This document shows positions 1 to 7,220 of a stretch of 64,000 bases of DNA, one piece after another. The notes under the pieces were generated by a model. The model was not told the DNA's origin. It made no database searches and worked only from the letters and a program-made list of their open reading frames with translations. How positions within the stretch are numbered: position 1 is the stretch's first letter; every line of letters begins with the position of its first letter. A program made the position numbers and the translations under genes. The stretch comes from Ferruginibacter albus. GTDB taxonomy: Bacteria; Bacteroidota; Bacteroidia; Chitinophagales; Chitinophagaceae. The stretch covers positions 124,001-188,000 of the forward strand of contig NZ_CP083388.1 in the NCBI RefSeq assembly GCF_020042285.1. The letters run 5' to 3'.

Positions 1-205
1 TATTGCTTTTTAACTGCCCGTTCAGGCTTACATCTATCAAAATAAAATCGGGCTTATAATTTTCCATTATGTGCATGGCTTCTATATAATCATTTGCCTG
101 CAATACAACCTGAGCATTGTCGGCTTCTATCATTGAGATAAGATGATTGCTTACGGTGGATTGATTATCGATAAGCAGTACAAGATTGATTTTGTTTGTT
201 GTCAT
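1..205 (-). CDS. Response regulator receiver domain, N-terminal part (cut by window edge)
   Basis: Only the first 68 codons lie in the window; the gene continues beyond position 1. The start is the ATG at 205. The fragment reads as a CheY-like receiver: a first beta strand LVLLIDNQ with the acidic pocket reduced to one Asp followed by Asn, then helix, strand and linker, and the strand FILIDVSLNG whose Asp is the expected phosphoacceptor. The output domain is not visible, so LuxR-, LytTR- or single-domain type cannot be decided. It is divergent from the small secreted protein at 461. Family assignment is by motif and is likely but not certain because the sequence is partial. Confidence 0.75.
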   Translation of the reverse strand, partial: MTTNKINLVLLIDNQSTVSNHLISMIEADNAQVVLQANDYIEAMHIMENYKPDFILIDVSLNGQLKSN

Positions 206-280
206 GGCATTGAATTTTATACAACAAAGAAAATATGTTACACACTTAAAAAAAGTAGTATTTAATATGAAGGTGTTGTT

Positions 281-311
281 GTAAATGACTACAAGCTTGT
301 AATAGATTTAC
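281..311. repeat. Interrupted inverted repeat, possible operator
   Basis: In the divergent gap between the response regulator and the gene at 461 there is a 12-bp perfect palindrome TACAAGCTTGTA (290-301). It is nested inside outer arms GTAAAT (281-286) and ATTTAC (306-311). No T-run follows, so a terminator is unlikely. The arrangement would suit a dimeric regulator, but no regulator is tied to it. The rest of the gap 206-460 shows nothing else I can name. Confidence 0.45.
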
Positions 312-460
312 TACAAATCAGCCTTTGAAAAGGTGGTTAAAGGGATATTAAGAGTATATATTTTCTCTGTTATGTAGAAGTTTCTTCTCAATACCATTTA
401 AACACCGACTGAATTATCTGGCATAAATATTTATTTATAAGATATCTAAATAACTATTTT

Positions 461-724
461 ATGAAGAGATTCTTATTAATTGCAGTAGTGATGATCCTGA
501 TTTCGACTGTAAGTTTTGGACAGGTAAAGAATAGCGATACTTTAAAAATTGCGGATACTATACCATCGCTCAACAACAGAACTCAACCGCCCGGCGGCTT
601 AACTCCCGGGGCTAATACTATGCCCAACAATACAAATCCTAATGCGCCGGTAACGCCCAATACGCCAAGCACAGCACCCAGCACATCACCGGGTAATCCG
701 CCCCCGCGATCAACTCCGTATTAA
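461..724 (+). CDS. Small secreted Pro/Thr/Asn-rich protein
   Basis: 87 residues. The first 20 or so are a classical signal peptide (Lys-Arg, then a hydrophobic core, ending VSFGQ), so the product should leave the cytoplasm. The mature part has no hydrophobic core and is dominated by Pro, Thr, Asn, Ser and Gly in its second half (PNNTNPNAPVTPNTPST), which points to an unstructured linker-like or surface tail. It has no cysteine and no sorting domain. It lies 23 bp before the CsbD-like gene on the same strand, so the two may be cotranscribed. I do not recognise a family. The ATG at 461 is the only sensible start for the signal peptide. Confidence 0.7.
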   Translation: MKRFLLIAVVMILISTVSFGQVKNSDTLKIADTIPSLNNRTQPPGGLTPGANTMPNNTNPNAPVTPNTPSTAPSTSPGNPPPRSTPY

Positions 725-747
725 TAGTTAACTTAAAATATTGAACT

Positions 748-960
748 ATGACTTACAATTTAAAGCTGGAAAGACCTTGGGAAGAAGTAAAAGAAAAGCT
801 TAAAGAAGCGGATAGCGAACTTAGTGATGAAGATTTGAAATATGAACCGGGAAAAGAAAATGAACTTTTAGGAAGGGTGGGAAAAAAGATTAAGAAATCG
901 ATAGATGAAACTAAAAAATGGATTGAAAGTGTTGCCGGGAATGAAGGGAAAGCATCTTGA
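748..960 (+). CDS. CsbD-like small stress protein
   Basis: 70 residues, highly charged and Lys/Glu rich, predicted helical, with no signal peptide. The spacing of W..VKEKLKEAD, LSDEDLKY, GKENELLGRV and ETKKWIES matches the CsbD-like family as found in Bacteroidota, where these small proteins are linked to general and envelope stress; their molecular role is not settled. The gene sits just downstream of the small secreted protein. Its stop at 958-960 is only 6 bp from the 3' end of the convergent tRNA-Arg. The family call rests on motif pattern and length. Confidence 0.7.
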   Translation: MTYNLKLERPWEEVKEKLKEADSELSDEDLKYEPGKENELLGRVGKKIKKSIDETKKWIESVAGNEGKAS

Positions 961-966
961 CGGTTG

Positions 967-1038
967 TGGCCTCGCCAGGAATCGAACCTGGATCTGGAGC
1001 TTCGGAAACTCTTATACTATCCATTGTACTACGGGGCC
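967..1038 (-). tRNA. tRNA-Arg, anticodon CCG
   Basis: The 72-nt complement folds as a full cloverleaf. It has a 7-bp acceptor stem with one C-A mismatch at the fifth pair, a D arm, and an anticodon stem with loop TTCCGAA (U33, anticodon CCG, A37). A 4-nt variable loop and the T arm CCAGG-TTCGATT-CCTGG follow. The discriminator base is A and CCA is not encoded, as in many Bacteroidota tRNAs. It should decode CGG arginine codons. Its first base at 1038 is also the last base of the marC-family stop codon, so it is probably processed out of that transcript. Confidence 0.95.
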
Positions 1039-1634
1039 TATTTGATCAATCCATGCACATTAGCGCTAAATATTTTTACAGCGATGGCGAGCAAAATTAC
1101 ACCGAAAAACTTTCTGATAACTAATAATCCGTTGGGGCCTAAAACTATTTCCAACAACTTTAATGATTTTAGCACAACATAGATAACAACGCAGTTTATA
1201 AGAATAGCAATAAGAATATTAATATCGTAATAACCTGCTTTTAAACTCATGATAGTAGTTAATGTGCCTGAGCCCGCTATGATGGGAAAAGCAATAGGCA
1301 CCACACTTCCGCTGGCCCTCGGGTCTTTTTCCGGTTTAAAAAATTCTATTCCCAATATCATTTCCAACCCTAAAATAAAAATCACGATGCTCCCGGCTAC
1401 GGCAAATGATTTAATATCCAATCCCAGGAGATTTAAAAACTGCTCACCAAAAAATAAAAAGATGATCATCAATATGCCGGATACAACGGTAGCCTGTGTA
1501 GCGTGGATAGGTCCGCCGAGTTTTTCTTTCATGGCAATCAATACAGGAATAGAACCTAACATATCAATTACAGCAAATAATGTAAAGGAGATCGTTAGAA
1601 CTTCCTGGAAGGAAATATGTCCGAAGTTGAGCAT
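1038..1634 (-). CDS. MarC family (UPF0056) inner-membrane protein
   Basis: 198 residues with about six hydrophobic segments, the usual size and topology of the MarC/UPF0056 family. Family-like landmarks are the N-terminal FAVIDMLGSIPVLIAM segment, the middle loop with FFKPEKDPRASGS, and VPIAFPIIAGSGTLTTI before the fourth segment. The family is integral to the inner membrane and its transport function is unproven; the old link to antibiotic resistance has not held up. The ATG at 1634 gives a good first membrane segment. The TAG stop (1040-1038) shares its G with the first base of tRNA-Arg on the same strand, which implies one transcript. Confidence 0.88.
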   Translation of the reverse strand: MLNFGHISFQEVLTISFTLFAVIDMLGSIPVLIAMKEKLGGPIHATQATVVSGILMIIFLFFGEQFLNLLGLDIKSFAVAGSIVIFILGLEMILGIEFFKPEKDPRASGSVVPIAFPIIAGSGTLTTIMSLKAGYYDINILIAILINCVVIYVVLKSLKLLEIVLGPNGLLVIRKFFGVILLAIAVKIFSANVHGLIK

Positions 1635-1696
1635 AGTTAAAGATTAAAGAAATTTTCATCATTCTCTATTCCTCTTCCACAATTAAAAGATACTCA

Positions 1697-3955
1697 TTAT
1701 AAATTAAACTTCAGCTTTAATCCGCCATAAAAATTTTTCGGTGCGCTTGGATTAAAGAAACGATTGCCAGCTGCATTCAGATCATTCCCTAAGCTATAAG
1801 GTGTGTTGAATGAATTATCAAAAGCAATATAAATTTCCGATTGTAACAGTTTGCTGAGGTTCTTTTTATAGCCAACTCTTCCTGATAATAAATTGTATTG
1901 TTTTGCAAAAAATGTATTGGCATCATCTAAAGCAATTTTATCGGTATAAGAATAAGTAAAGTTTCCGTATAACCCCGGCGTAGTTTCAATATCGGCACCC
2001 AAAACAAAAACGTTTGGTGCAGTTCCGGGTAGTTTATTACCCGAATAATCTTTACCGTCTAAACTATACTCATCAAACCTTGCATAAATAAAAGTATAAT
2101 TGCTCCATAGCTTCAATGTTTTTAAAAAAGCTGCCGCATCTTTTATGGGGTAGTAAATAACAGCCAGCTCAATACCATGCTGATCGGTTTTTCCTTCGTT
2201 TACGAAGTGTTGAGCTCCGGCTGAGTCTGTACGGCTAACAATAGTATTGTTTAAGCCCGAAATATAAAACGATGCATCCACTGATAATTTGTTTTTGATA
2301 ATATCGCCTCTTGCACCGATTTCATAATTCATTCCGTCTTCTGCGTTTAATGTTTTATTAAAGATGCCATCACTTGCTACTACTTCTGCAATAGAAGGTG
2401 GAGAAAAGCCTTTGCTTACGGTAAGGTATGTACTAAAACCAGCGTTTATTTTTTTAAGTATAGATATCCTGGGAATTAATTCAGGATCAAAATTTCTACC
2501 TTGATTAATGGCGGGTAGCGTATTTACCTGTAAAAAATTATAATGATAATTATTGTAGCTCAGGCCTGCATTTATAATAACATTTTTAGGTAAGGTTACA
2601 GATGCCTGTATAAAAATATTGTAGATGGAAGCGTCTATTTCCTGGTCGGTCATTAAAGTATCTATATTGCCGGCATTATTAGCAAAGGTCCTGGTATTGG
2701 TAAAGGTGTATTGATACTCGCCGCCAAAGTTTAATTTAAAATTCTCTTGCTGATATTGAGTAATGGTTCTTCCTCCATAACCCTGCTCTGTTCTTCGTTC
2801 ATAATTGCGAATAGTAGGATTGCTGAAGTGTGTAGAAGATGTATAAACGCTTGTTGTATTATCCCAGTGTTCGTTGAATTTATAAGCATGGGAAAGTCCG
2901 CCGTAAAATGTTTTAACAAAGATAGCGGCCTGCTGTGCAACAGCACCGGGAAAGCCGCCGCCTGCAGATCTTGCTTGTTTTGGATCTGCAAGCATTTGCG
3001 CTAAAGTTAAACCACCCGGGGTTTGATAATACAGATCGCTATAAAGAATATTGCATTTTACAGATTGTTTTTCTGTAACGGAAAAATTGCCTGTGTAATT
3101 GGCAACATCACGGCGCATGGCTGTTTGTGTACGATAGCCATCGCTTTGTAAATGAGAAAAGCTTAGTGCCGAATTACTTTTATCTGTACCATTTAAATAA
3201 GTAACACCCGAGGAAAACGTTCCATAACTGCCGGCAAGAGAATTTACAGAAAGGCTGTTCTCATTTTTAGCAGCAGTTTGGCTGGTTAATAATACCACTC
3301 CGTCTGTGCCTGCGCCATACATGCTGCCGCCGGAACCTTTTAATATTTCGATTTTGCCAATATTGGTAAAGCCCAGCTGTTGAAGATATGTATTGCCGTT
3401 AGCATCTGTAAATGGAATGCCATTCCAGTAAACTTTTACATTGCGTACACTAAACGGGGAACGTAATAAATTTCCTCTTATTGAAAGGCGATAGCTACCC
3501 GGGCTGCGTTCATCCATTTTAACGCCGGGTACAGTATTTATCGGTGCTACCAGCGATGCATCATTATATCTTTCCAGGTCTGCCTTGCTTAAAACGGCTA
3601 CCGATACGGGAATATTGATAAGCCTGGTATTTTGTTCATATGCATTTACGGTTACTCCTGCTAAAAGAGTATTGCTTTGGTTTAAAAAGATGGTATCTTT
3701 TTGATCGCTTACAATTGTTTTTGTAGTGATATCAAAGCCGCTGTGTGTAAAAGAAACGGGGAGAGAATTTAAACTATCTGAAAAAGAAAAATTTCCTGCA
3801 CTATCGCTTATTGTAATTATTTTTTTGTGAATGCTGATACTTACACCTTGTATGGGATGACTACTACTGTCAAAAACAATACCGCTAAAAGTAAGCTGTG
3901 CCTTAGCAATCCAACAAAATGTTAATGATAAAAAAAGAAGTAAATATTTTTTCAT
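1697..3955 (-). CDS. TonB-dependent outer-membrane receptor
   Basis: 752 residues. An N-terminal signal peptide (ending at about AKAQ) is followed by a carboxypeptidase-D regulatory-like beta-sandwich (about 22-100: SGIVFDSSSHPIQGVSI). A plug domain (about 110-230) carries the landmarks VPGVKMDERSPGSYRLSIRG, KVYWNGIPFTDANG and IEILKGSGGSMYGAG, and a 22-strand-type barrel runs to the C-terminal KLKFNL. This is the usual build of a Bacteroidota receptor that imports a ligand with energy from TonB-ExbBD. No SusD partner is adjacent, so a siderophore, metal or cofactor ligand is more likely than a glycan. Which ligand cannot be read from the sequence. It is divergent from the TolC gene. Confidence 0.92.
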   Translation of the reverse strand: MKKYLLLFLSLTFCWIAKAQLTFSGIVFDSSSHPIQGVSISIHKKIITISDSAGNFSFSDSLNSLPVSFTHSGFDITTKTIVSDQKDTIFLNQSNTLLAGVTVNAYEQNTRLINIPVSVAVLSKADLERYNDASLVAPINTVPGVKMDERSPGSYRLSIRGNLLRSPFSVRNVKVYWNGIPFTDANGNTYLQQLGFTNIGKIEILKGSGGSMYGAGTDGVVLLTSQTAAKNENSLSVNSLAGSYGTFSSGVTYLNGTDKSNSALSFSHLQSDGYRTQTAMRRDVANYTGNFSVTEKQSVKCNILYSDLYYQTPGGLTLAQMLADPKQARSAGGGFPGAVAQQAAIFVKTFYGGLSHAYKFNEHWDNTTSVYTSSTHFSNPTIRNYERRTEQGYGGRTITQYQQENFKLNFGGEYQYTFTNTRTFANNAGNIDTLMTDQEIDASIYNIFIQASVTLPKNVIINAGLSYNNYHYNFLQVNTLPAINQGRNFDPELIPRISILKKINAGFSTYLTVSKGFSPPSIAEVVASDGIFNKTLNAEDGMNYEIGARGDIIKNKLSVDASFYISGLNNTIVSRTDSAGAQHFVNEGKTDQHGIELAVIYYPIKDAAAFLKTLKLWSNYTFIYARFDEYSLDGKDYSGNKLPGTAPNVFVLGADIETTPGLYGNFTYSYTDKIALDDANTFFAKQYNLLSGRVGYKKNLSKLLQSEIYIAFDNSFNTPYSLGNDLNAAGNRFFNPSAPKNFYGGLKLKFNL

Positions 3956-4002
3956 TGTTCGAAAAGTACTTTACAATGTTGGATTTGGTTTGTGTAATGT
4001 TT

Positions 4003-4010
4003 CAAATATA
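4003..4010 (-). promoter_or_regulatory. Possible -7 box of the TonB receptor gene
   Basis: The minus strand reads TATATTTG, which fits the Bacteroidota -7 form TAnnTTTG, 48 bp before the receptor start. No clear TTTG lies at the -33 spacing, so this is a partial match. Confidence 0.35.
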
Positions 4011-4049
4011 GTACCAATTAGAGATATTCTATCTGTCCCTTATCAGGTA

Positions 4050-4090
4050 TATCGGCCGATAGCGCCACTTATAAAATGAATTATTTCATT
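4050..4090. repeat. Two palindromes in the receptor/TolC divergent gap
   Basis: A perfect 12-bp palindrome TATCGGCCGATA (4050-4061) stands out as GC-rich in AT-rich DNA. It is followed by a second inverted repeat, AATGAA-TTAT-TTCATT (4075-4090). Both lie between the divergent receptor and efflux genes, upstream of the TolC start, where an operator would be expected. No TetR- or AraC-type regulator gene lies next to them. Confidence 0.4.
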
Positions 4091-4104
4091 AGAATACGAT
4101 GAAT

Positions 4105-4112
4105 TATTTTTG
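4105..4112 (+). promoter_or_regulatory. Possible -7 box abutting the TolC start
   Basis: TATTTTTG fits TAnnTTTG and ends 4 bases before the ATG at 4117. If it is used, the ATG at 4099 cannot be the start and the message would have almost no leader. No good -33 element is visible. Confidence 0.3.
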
Positions 4113-4116
4113 TTAT

Positions 4117-5547
4117 ATGCTTTACCGGGTAATCTTATTGTTTTTTCTAGCCGCTGGAATTTTTTCTACCTCCTATTCCCAGGAGAAATGGGATTTGCGC
4201 AAGTGTGTAGATTATGCGTTAGCCAATAATATTTCTATTAAGCAATCGGATGTGCAAGCTAAGATCACTGCATTACAGTATAATCAAAGTAAGCTTAGTC
4301 AATATCCAACTTTAGGCTTTAGCGGCAATACAAGCTTTAATAGTGGATTGCACCAGGATCCTACATCATTTGGATTAATTACTCAAAATTATGTTGGCGC
4401 TCAATTGCAATTACAAAGCAGTGCTCAGATTTTTAATTGGTTCAGCAAACAAAATACTATAGCAGCCAATCATTGGCAGGCAGAAGCTGCCAAGGCCGGT
4501 ACAGATAAATTAAAAGATGATATTTCTTTAACAGTAGCAAATGCGTACCTGCAGGTTCTTTTATCGAAGCAACAACAGAATATTGCGGAAATTCAGCTAA
4601 AACAATCAAAGGCACAATTGGATAATACAAGAAAATTAGTGGATGCTGGATCATTGCCTGAATTAAATGCAACAGAACTGGAGTCGCAGGTGGAAACAGA
4701 CAGTGCAAATTATATAACAGCCAAAGGAAATGTAGATCTGAATATTCTGCTGTTAAAAGCCAATATGAATATTGATGCAGCTGCACCTTTTGAAGTAGAT
4801 GAGCCGCCTGTTGAATTAATTCCGGTTGAAAAGATTGCTGATCTTCAGCCAGATGCTGTATATGCTTTAGCCCTGACGAACCTTCCTCAACAAAGAGTAA
4901 ATGATTTTAAATTAAGATCATTACAAAAAAGTGCGGATGTTTCTAAAGCTGCTATGTATCCAATATTCTCAGCTTTTGGAAGCATTGGTACAGGTTATAG
5001 CAGTCGGGGTACAGAAATAACAAGCTCTTACCTGGTGAATGAAATTGGGAGTGTTACTGTGGGCAACACAAGTTATTCTGTAACACCATTAGCCCCTATA
5101 ACTAATTACAATTATGGTAAAACAGCTTTTTTTAAACAGCTTAACACAAACCGGGGAGAAGCGGTTGGAATAAGCTTGAATGTTCCCATCTTCAATGGCG
5201 GCAGCTATAAAACCAATTGGCAAATAGCCAAGTTAAATGTACAAAACCAGCAACTGCAAAAAGATGCCGATAATCAAAAGCTGAAACAGGATATTTACCA
5301 GGCTTATAATGCCGCATTGGTAGCGCTTCAGAAATTCAGCTCCAGTCAAAAAGCGGTAGATGCTGCACAACGCAGCTATGACTTTGCACAGAAACGGTAT
5401 GATGTAGGTATGTTAAGCACAATTGAGTTGATCACGAATCAAAACAATTTATTAAGCGCCAAATTGCAAAACGTACAAAATCAGTTTGATTATGTTTTTA
5501 AAATGAAAGTGCTGGAATTTTATAAAGGGCAGGGATTAAAATTATAG
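4117..5547 (+). CDS. TolC family outer-membrane efflux channel
   Basis: 476 residues from the ATG at 4117 (482 from an upstream ATG at 4099). I prefer 4117 because it starts a clean signal peptide (MLYRVILLFFLAAG ... SYSQ) and a -7-like box overlaps the longer version. The mature protein has the two internally repeated halves of the TolC/OEP family. The first half shows WDLRKCVDYALANN, long helical stretches and NAYLQVLLSKQQ; the second repeats the pattern with ISLNVPIFNGG and QAYNAALVALQKF, then the coiled coil to RYDVGMLSTIELI. It would form a trimeric channel across the outer membrane. A membrane-fusion protein gene follows 125 bp downstream, so the pair are likely partners in a tripartite efflux or type I export machine. 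Confidence 0.92.
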   Translation: MLYRVILLFFLAAGIFSTSYSQEKWDLRKCVDYALANNISIKQSDVQAKITALQYNQSKLSQYPTLGFSGNTSFNSGLHQDPTSFGLITQNYVGAQLQLQSSAQIFNWFSKQNTIAANHWQAEAAKAGTDKLKDDISLTVANAYLQVLLSKQQQNIAEIQLKQSKAQLDNTRKLVDAGSLPELNATELESQVETDSANYITAKGNVDLNILLLKANMNIDAAAPFEVDEPPVELIPVEKIADLQPDAVYALALTNLPQQRVNDFKLRSLQKSADVSKAAMYPIFSAFGSIGTGYSSRGTEITSSYLVNEIGSVTVGNTSYSVTPLAPITNYNYGKTAFFKQLNTNRGEAVGISLNVPIFNGGSYKTNWQIAKLNVQNQQLQKDADNQKLKQDIYQAYNAALVALQKFSSSQKAVDAAQRSYDFAQKRYDVGMLSTIELITNQNNLLSAKLQNVQNQFDYVFKMKVLEFYKGQGLKL

Positions 5548-5672
5548 TTATTGGCTAGGAGCTAAAGCGATCATATATCGTAAATACAAGATGCTTAATG
5601 GTATGCCGATGCAGTGAGTGACACAATGATGTTTAATAGTAGCACAAAAGCTAAGTACAAAATAGTTATATT

Positions 5673-7019
5673 ATGAGTAAAACAGTTAAATGGCTTTTAT
5701 GGGGAACGATAGGACTGGTTGTTCTATTGATCGTGTTGAAAGTAGTGGGTGCTTTTGGAAAAGATGAAGGCATTAAAGTAACTGCAGAAAAAGTGCAGCG
5801 GAGAAGTATAACTGAGATCGTAAATGCAAGCGGAAAAATTTATCCTGAAATAGAAGTAAAAGTAAGCTCGGATAATAGCGGAGAAGTAACAGAACTAAAT
5901 GTACAGGAAGGTGATACGGTAAAGAAAGGACAGGTGCTGGCACGTATTTATGCGGATGTTTATTCTATTCAACGTAACCAGGCGGCAAGTGGTGTGTTGC
6001 AAAGCCAGGCACAGGTGGCAAACTCACAGGCAGCCATAGACGCATTGAAAGCGCAACAGGAGCAGGCACAGCGCACCTATGATATGCAAAAGAAATTGTA
6101 CGATGAAAAAGTGATCAGCACCAATGAGTTTAATGTAGCGGATGCAAACTTAAAAAGCGCTATTGCTAACTATAAGGCGGCATTACAGGGTATTCGCAGC
6201 GGACAGGCAAATGTGCAGAGTGCGCAGGCTAACCTGGATAAGGCAAATAAAGATCTAAGTCGTACAACCATTACAGCACCAATGGATGGCGTAGTGAGCT
6301 TGTTAAATGTAAAAAAGGGAGAGAAGGTAGTAGGTAATAATCTAATGGCAGGCACCGAAATGTTGCGTATTGCTGATATGAGTAAGATAGAAGTAAGAGT
6401 GGATGTTGGGGAAAGTGATATTCCAAAAGTTCATTTAGGAGACAGCGCTCTGGTAGAAGTAGATGCCTACAACAGCAGAAAATTCAAAGGAATAGTAACG
6501 CAAATTTCAAGCAGTAATAATGGTGCTGCAACTGAAAGTTCATCCACCAATTCAAGTACGGATGTAACCAATTATAAAGTGTACATACGCTTGTTGCCGG
6601 AAAGCTATACGGATCTTCTTGGCAAAGGAGCTTTCCCTTTTAGACCGGGAATGAATGCCAGCGCCGATATACAAACCAAAACGCATACGAATGTATTAAG
6701 TGTTCCTATCAATGCCGTAACACCAAGAGAAAAAAACGATTCATCGGTTGTTGGTAAAAAAACAACGGATAATGTAGTAGCTACTTCATCCACCGATGAT
6801 ATGGAATTGGTTGTGTTTGTGTTAAATAAAGAAGACAATACGGTTAAAAAAGTAAAAGTAAAAACCGATATCCAGGATATTAATTATATAGAAATTACCG
6901 AAGGATTGAAAGGAGATGAAACCGTAATAACGGGTCCTTATGATGTAATAAGCAAAACATTGAAACCGAAAGATAAAGTTCAGGTAGTAGATAAAAACGC
7001 TTTATATACTGCAAAGTAG
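5673..7019 (+). CDS. HlyD/MacA family periplasmic adaptor (membrane-fusion protein)
   Basis: 448 residues. An N-terminal membrane anchor (about 8-28) is followed by a lipoyl-like half (GEVTELNVQEGDTVKKGQVLARI, about 71-93). Next come a long helical hairpin rich in Gln, Ala and Asn, the second lipoyl half (TITAPMDGVVSLLNVKKGEKV), and beta-barrel and membrane-proximal domains to the C-terminus. This is the MacA-like order of an adaptor joining an inner-membrane pump to TolC. It follows the TolC gene on the same strand. No ABC permease (MacB) or RND pump follows; the next gene is a type IX-secreted protein, so the pump must be encoded elsewhere. The long Ser/Asn/Thr-rich insert near residues 285-300 is unusual but does not break a domain. 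Confidence 0.9.
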   Translation: MSKTVKWLLWGTIGLVVLLIVLKVVGAFGKDEGIKVTAEKVQRRSITEIVNASGKIYPEIEVKVSSDNSGEVTELNVQEGDTVKKGQVLARIYADVYSIQRNQAASGVLQSQAQVANSQAAIDALKAQQEQAQRTYDMQKKLYDEKVISTNEFNVADANLKSAIANYKAALQGIRSGQANVQSAQANLDKANKDLSRTTITAPMDGVVSLLNVKKGEKVVGNNLMAGTEMLRIADMSKIEVRVDVGESDIPKVHLGDSALVEVDAYNSRKFKGIVTQISSSNNGAATESSSTNSSTDVTNYKVYIRLLPESYTDLLGKGAFPFRPGMNASADIQTKTHTNVLSVPINAVTPREKNDSSVVGKKTTDNVVATSSTDDMELVVFVLNKEDNTVKKVKVKTDIQDINYIEITEGLKGDETVITGPYDVISKTLKPKDKVQVVDKNALYTAK

Positions 7020-7220
7020 CCCGGTTTTCAAATAAGATAATTAATAGTTAACATCACTCAAACAGCAATGGCTATTGCAGGCCAGTTCTTTTTTATCTAT
7101 ATTGCAATTGATTTATAACCCATTGCTTCCCTACTCACATACCTTTAAAAACCAAAACTCCCGGGTAAGTTTACCAGCATCTTATGTAAAGGCAGATTTT
7201 ATTTATTAAAACCTGGATGG

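Noticed and set aside
964-1182. Plus-strand open frame starting over the tRNA
   Set aside because: Its first part is the translated complement of tRNA-Arg and the rest is antisense to the marC-family gene. It is a common false call.
1249-1647. 132-codon plus-strand frame opposite the marC-family gene
   Set aside because: Antisense to a well-supported membrane protein, without a recognisable domain; the marC frame has the family motifs.
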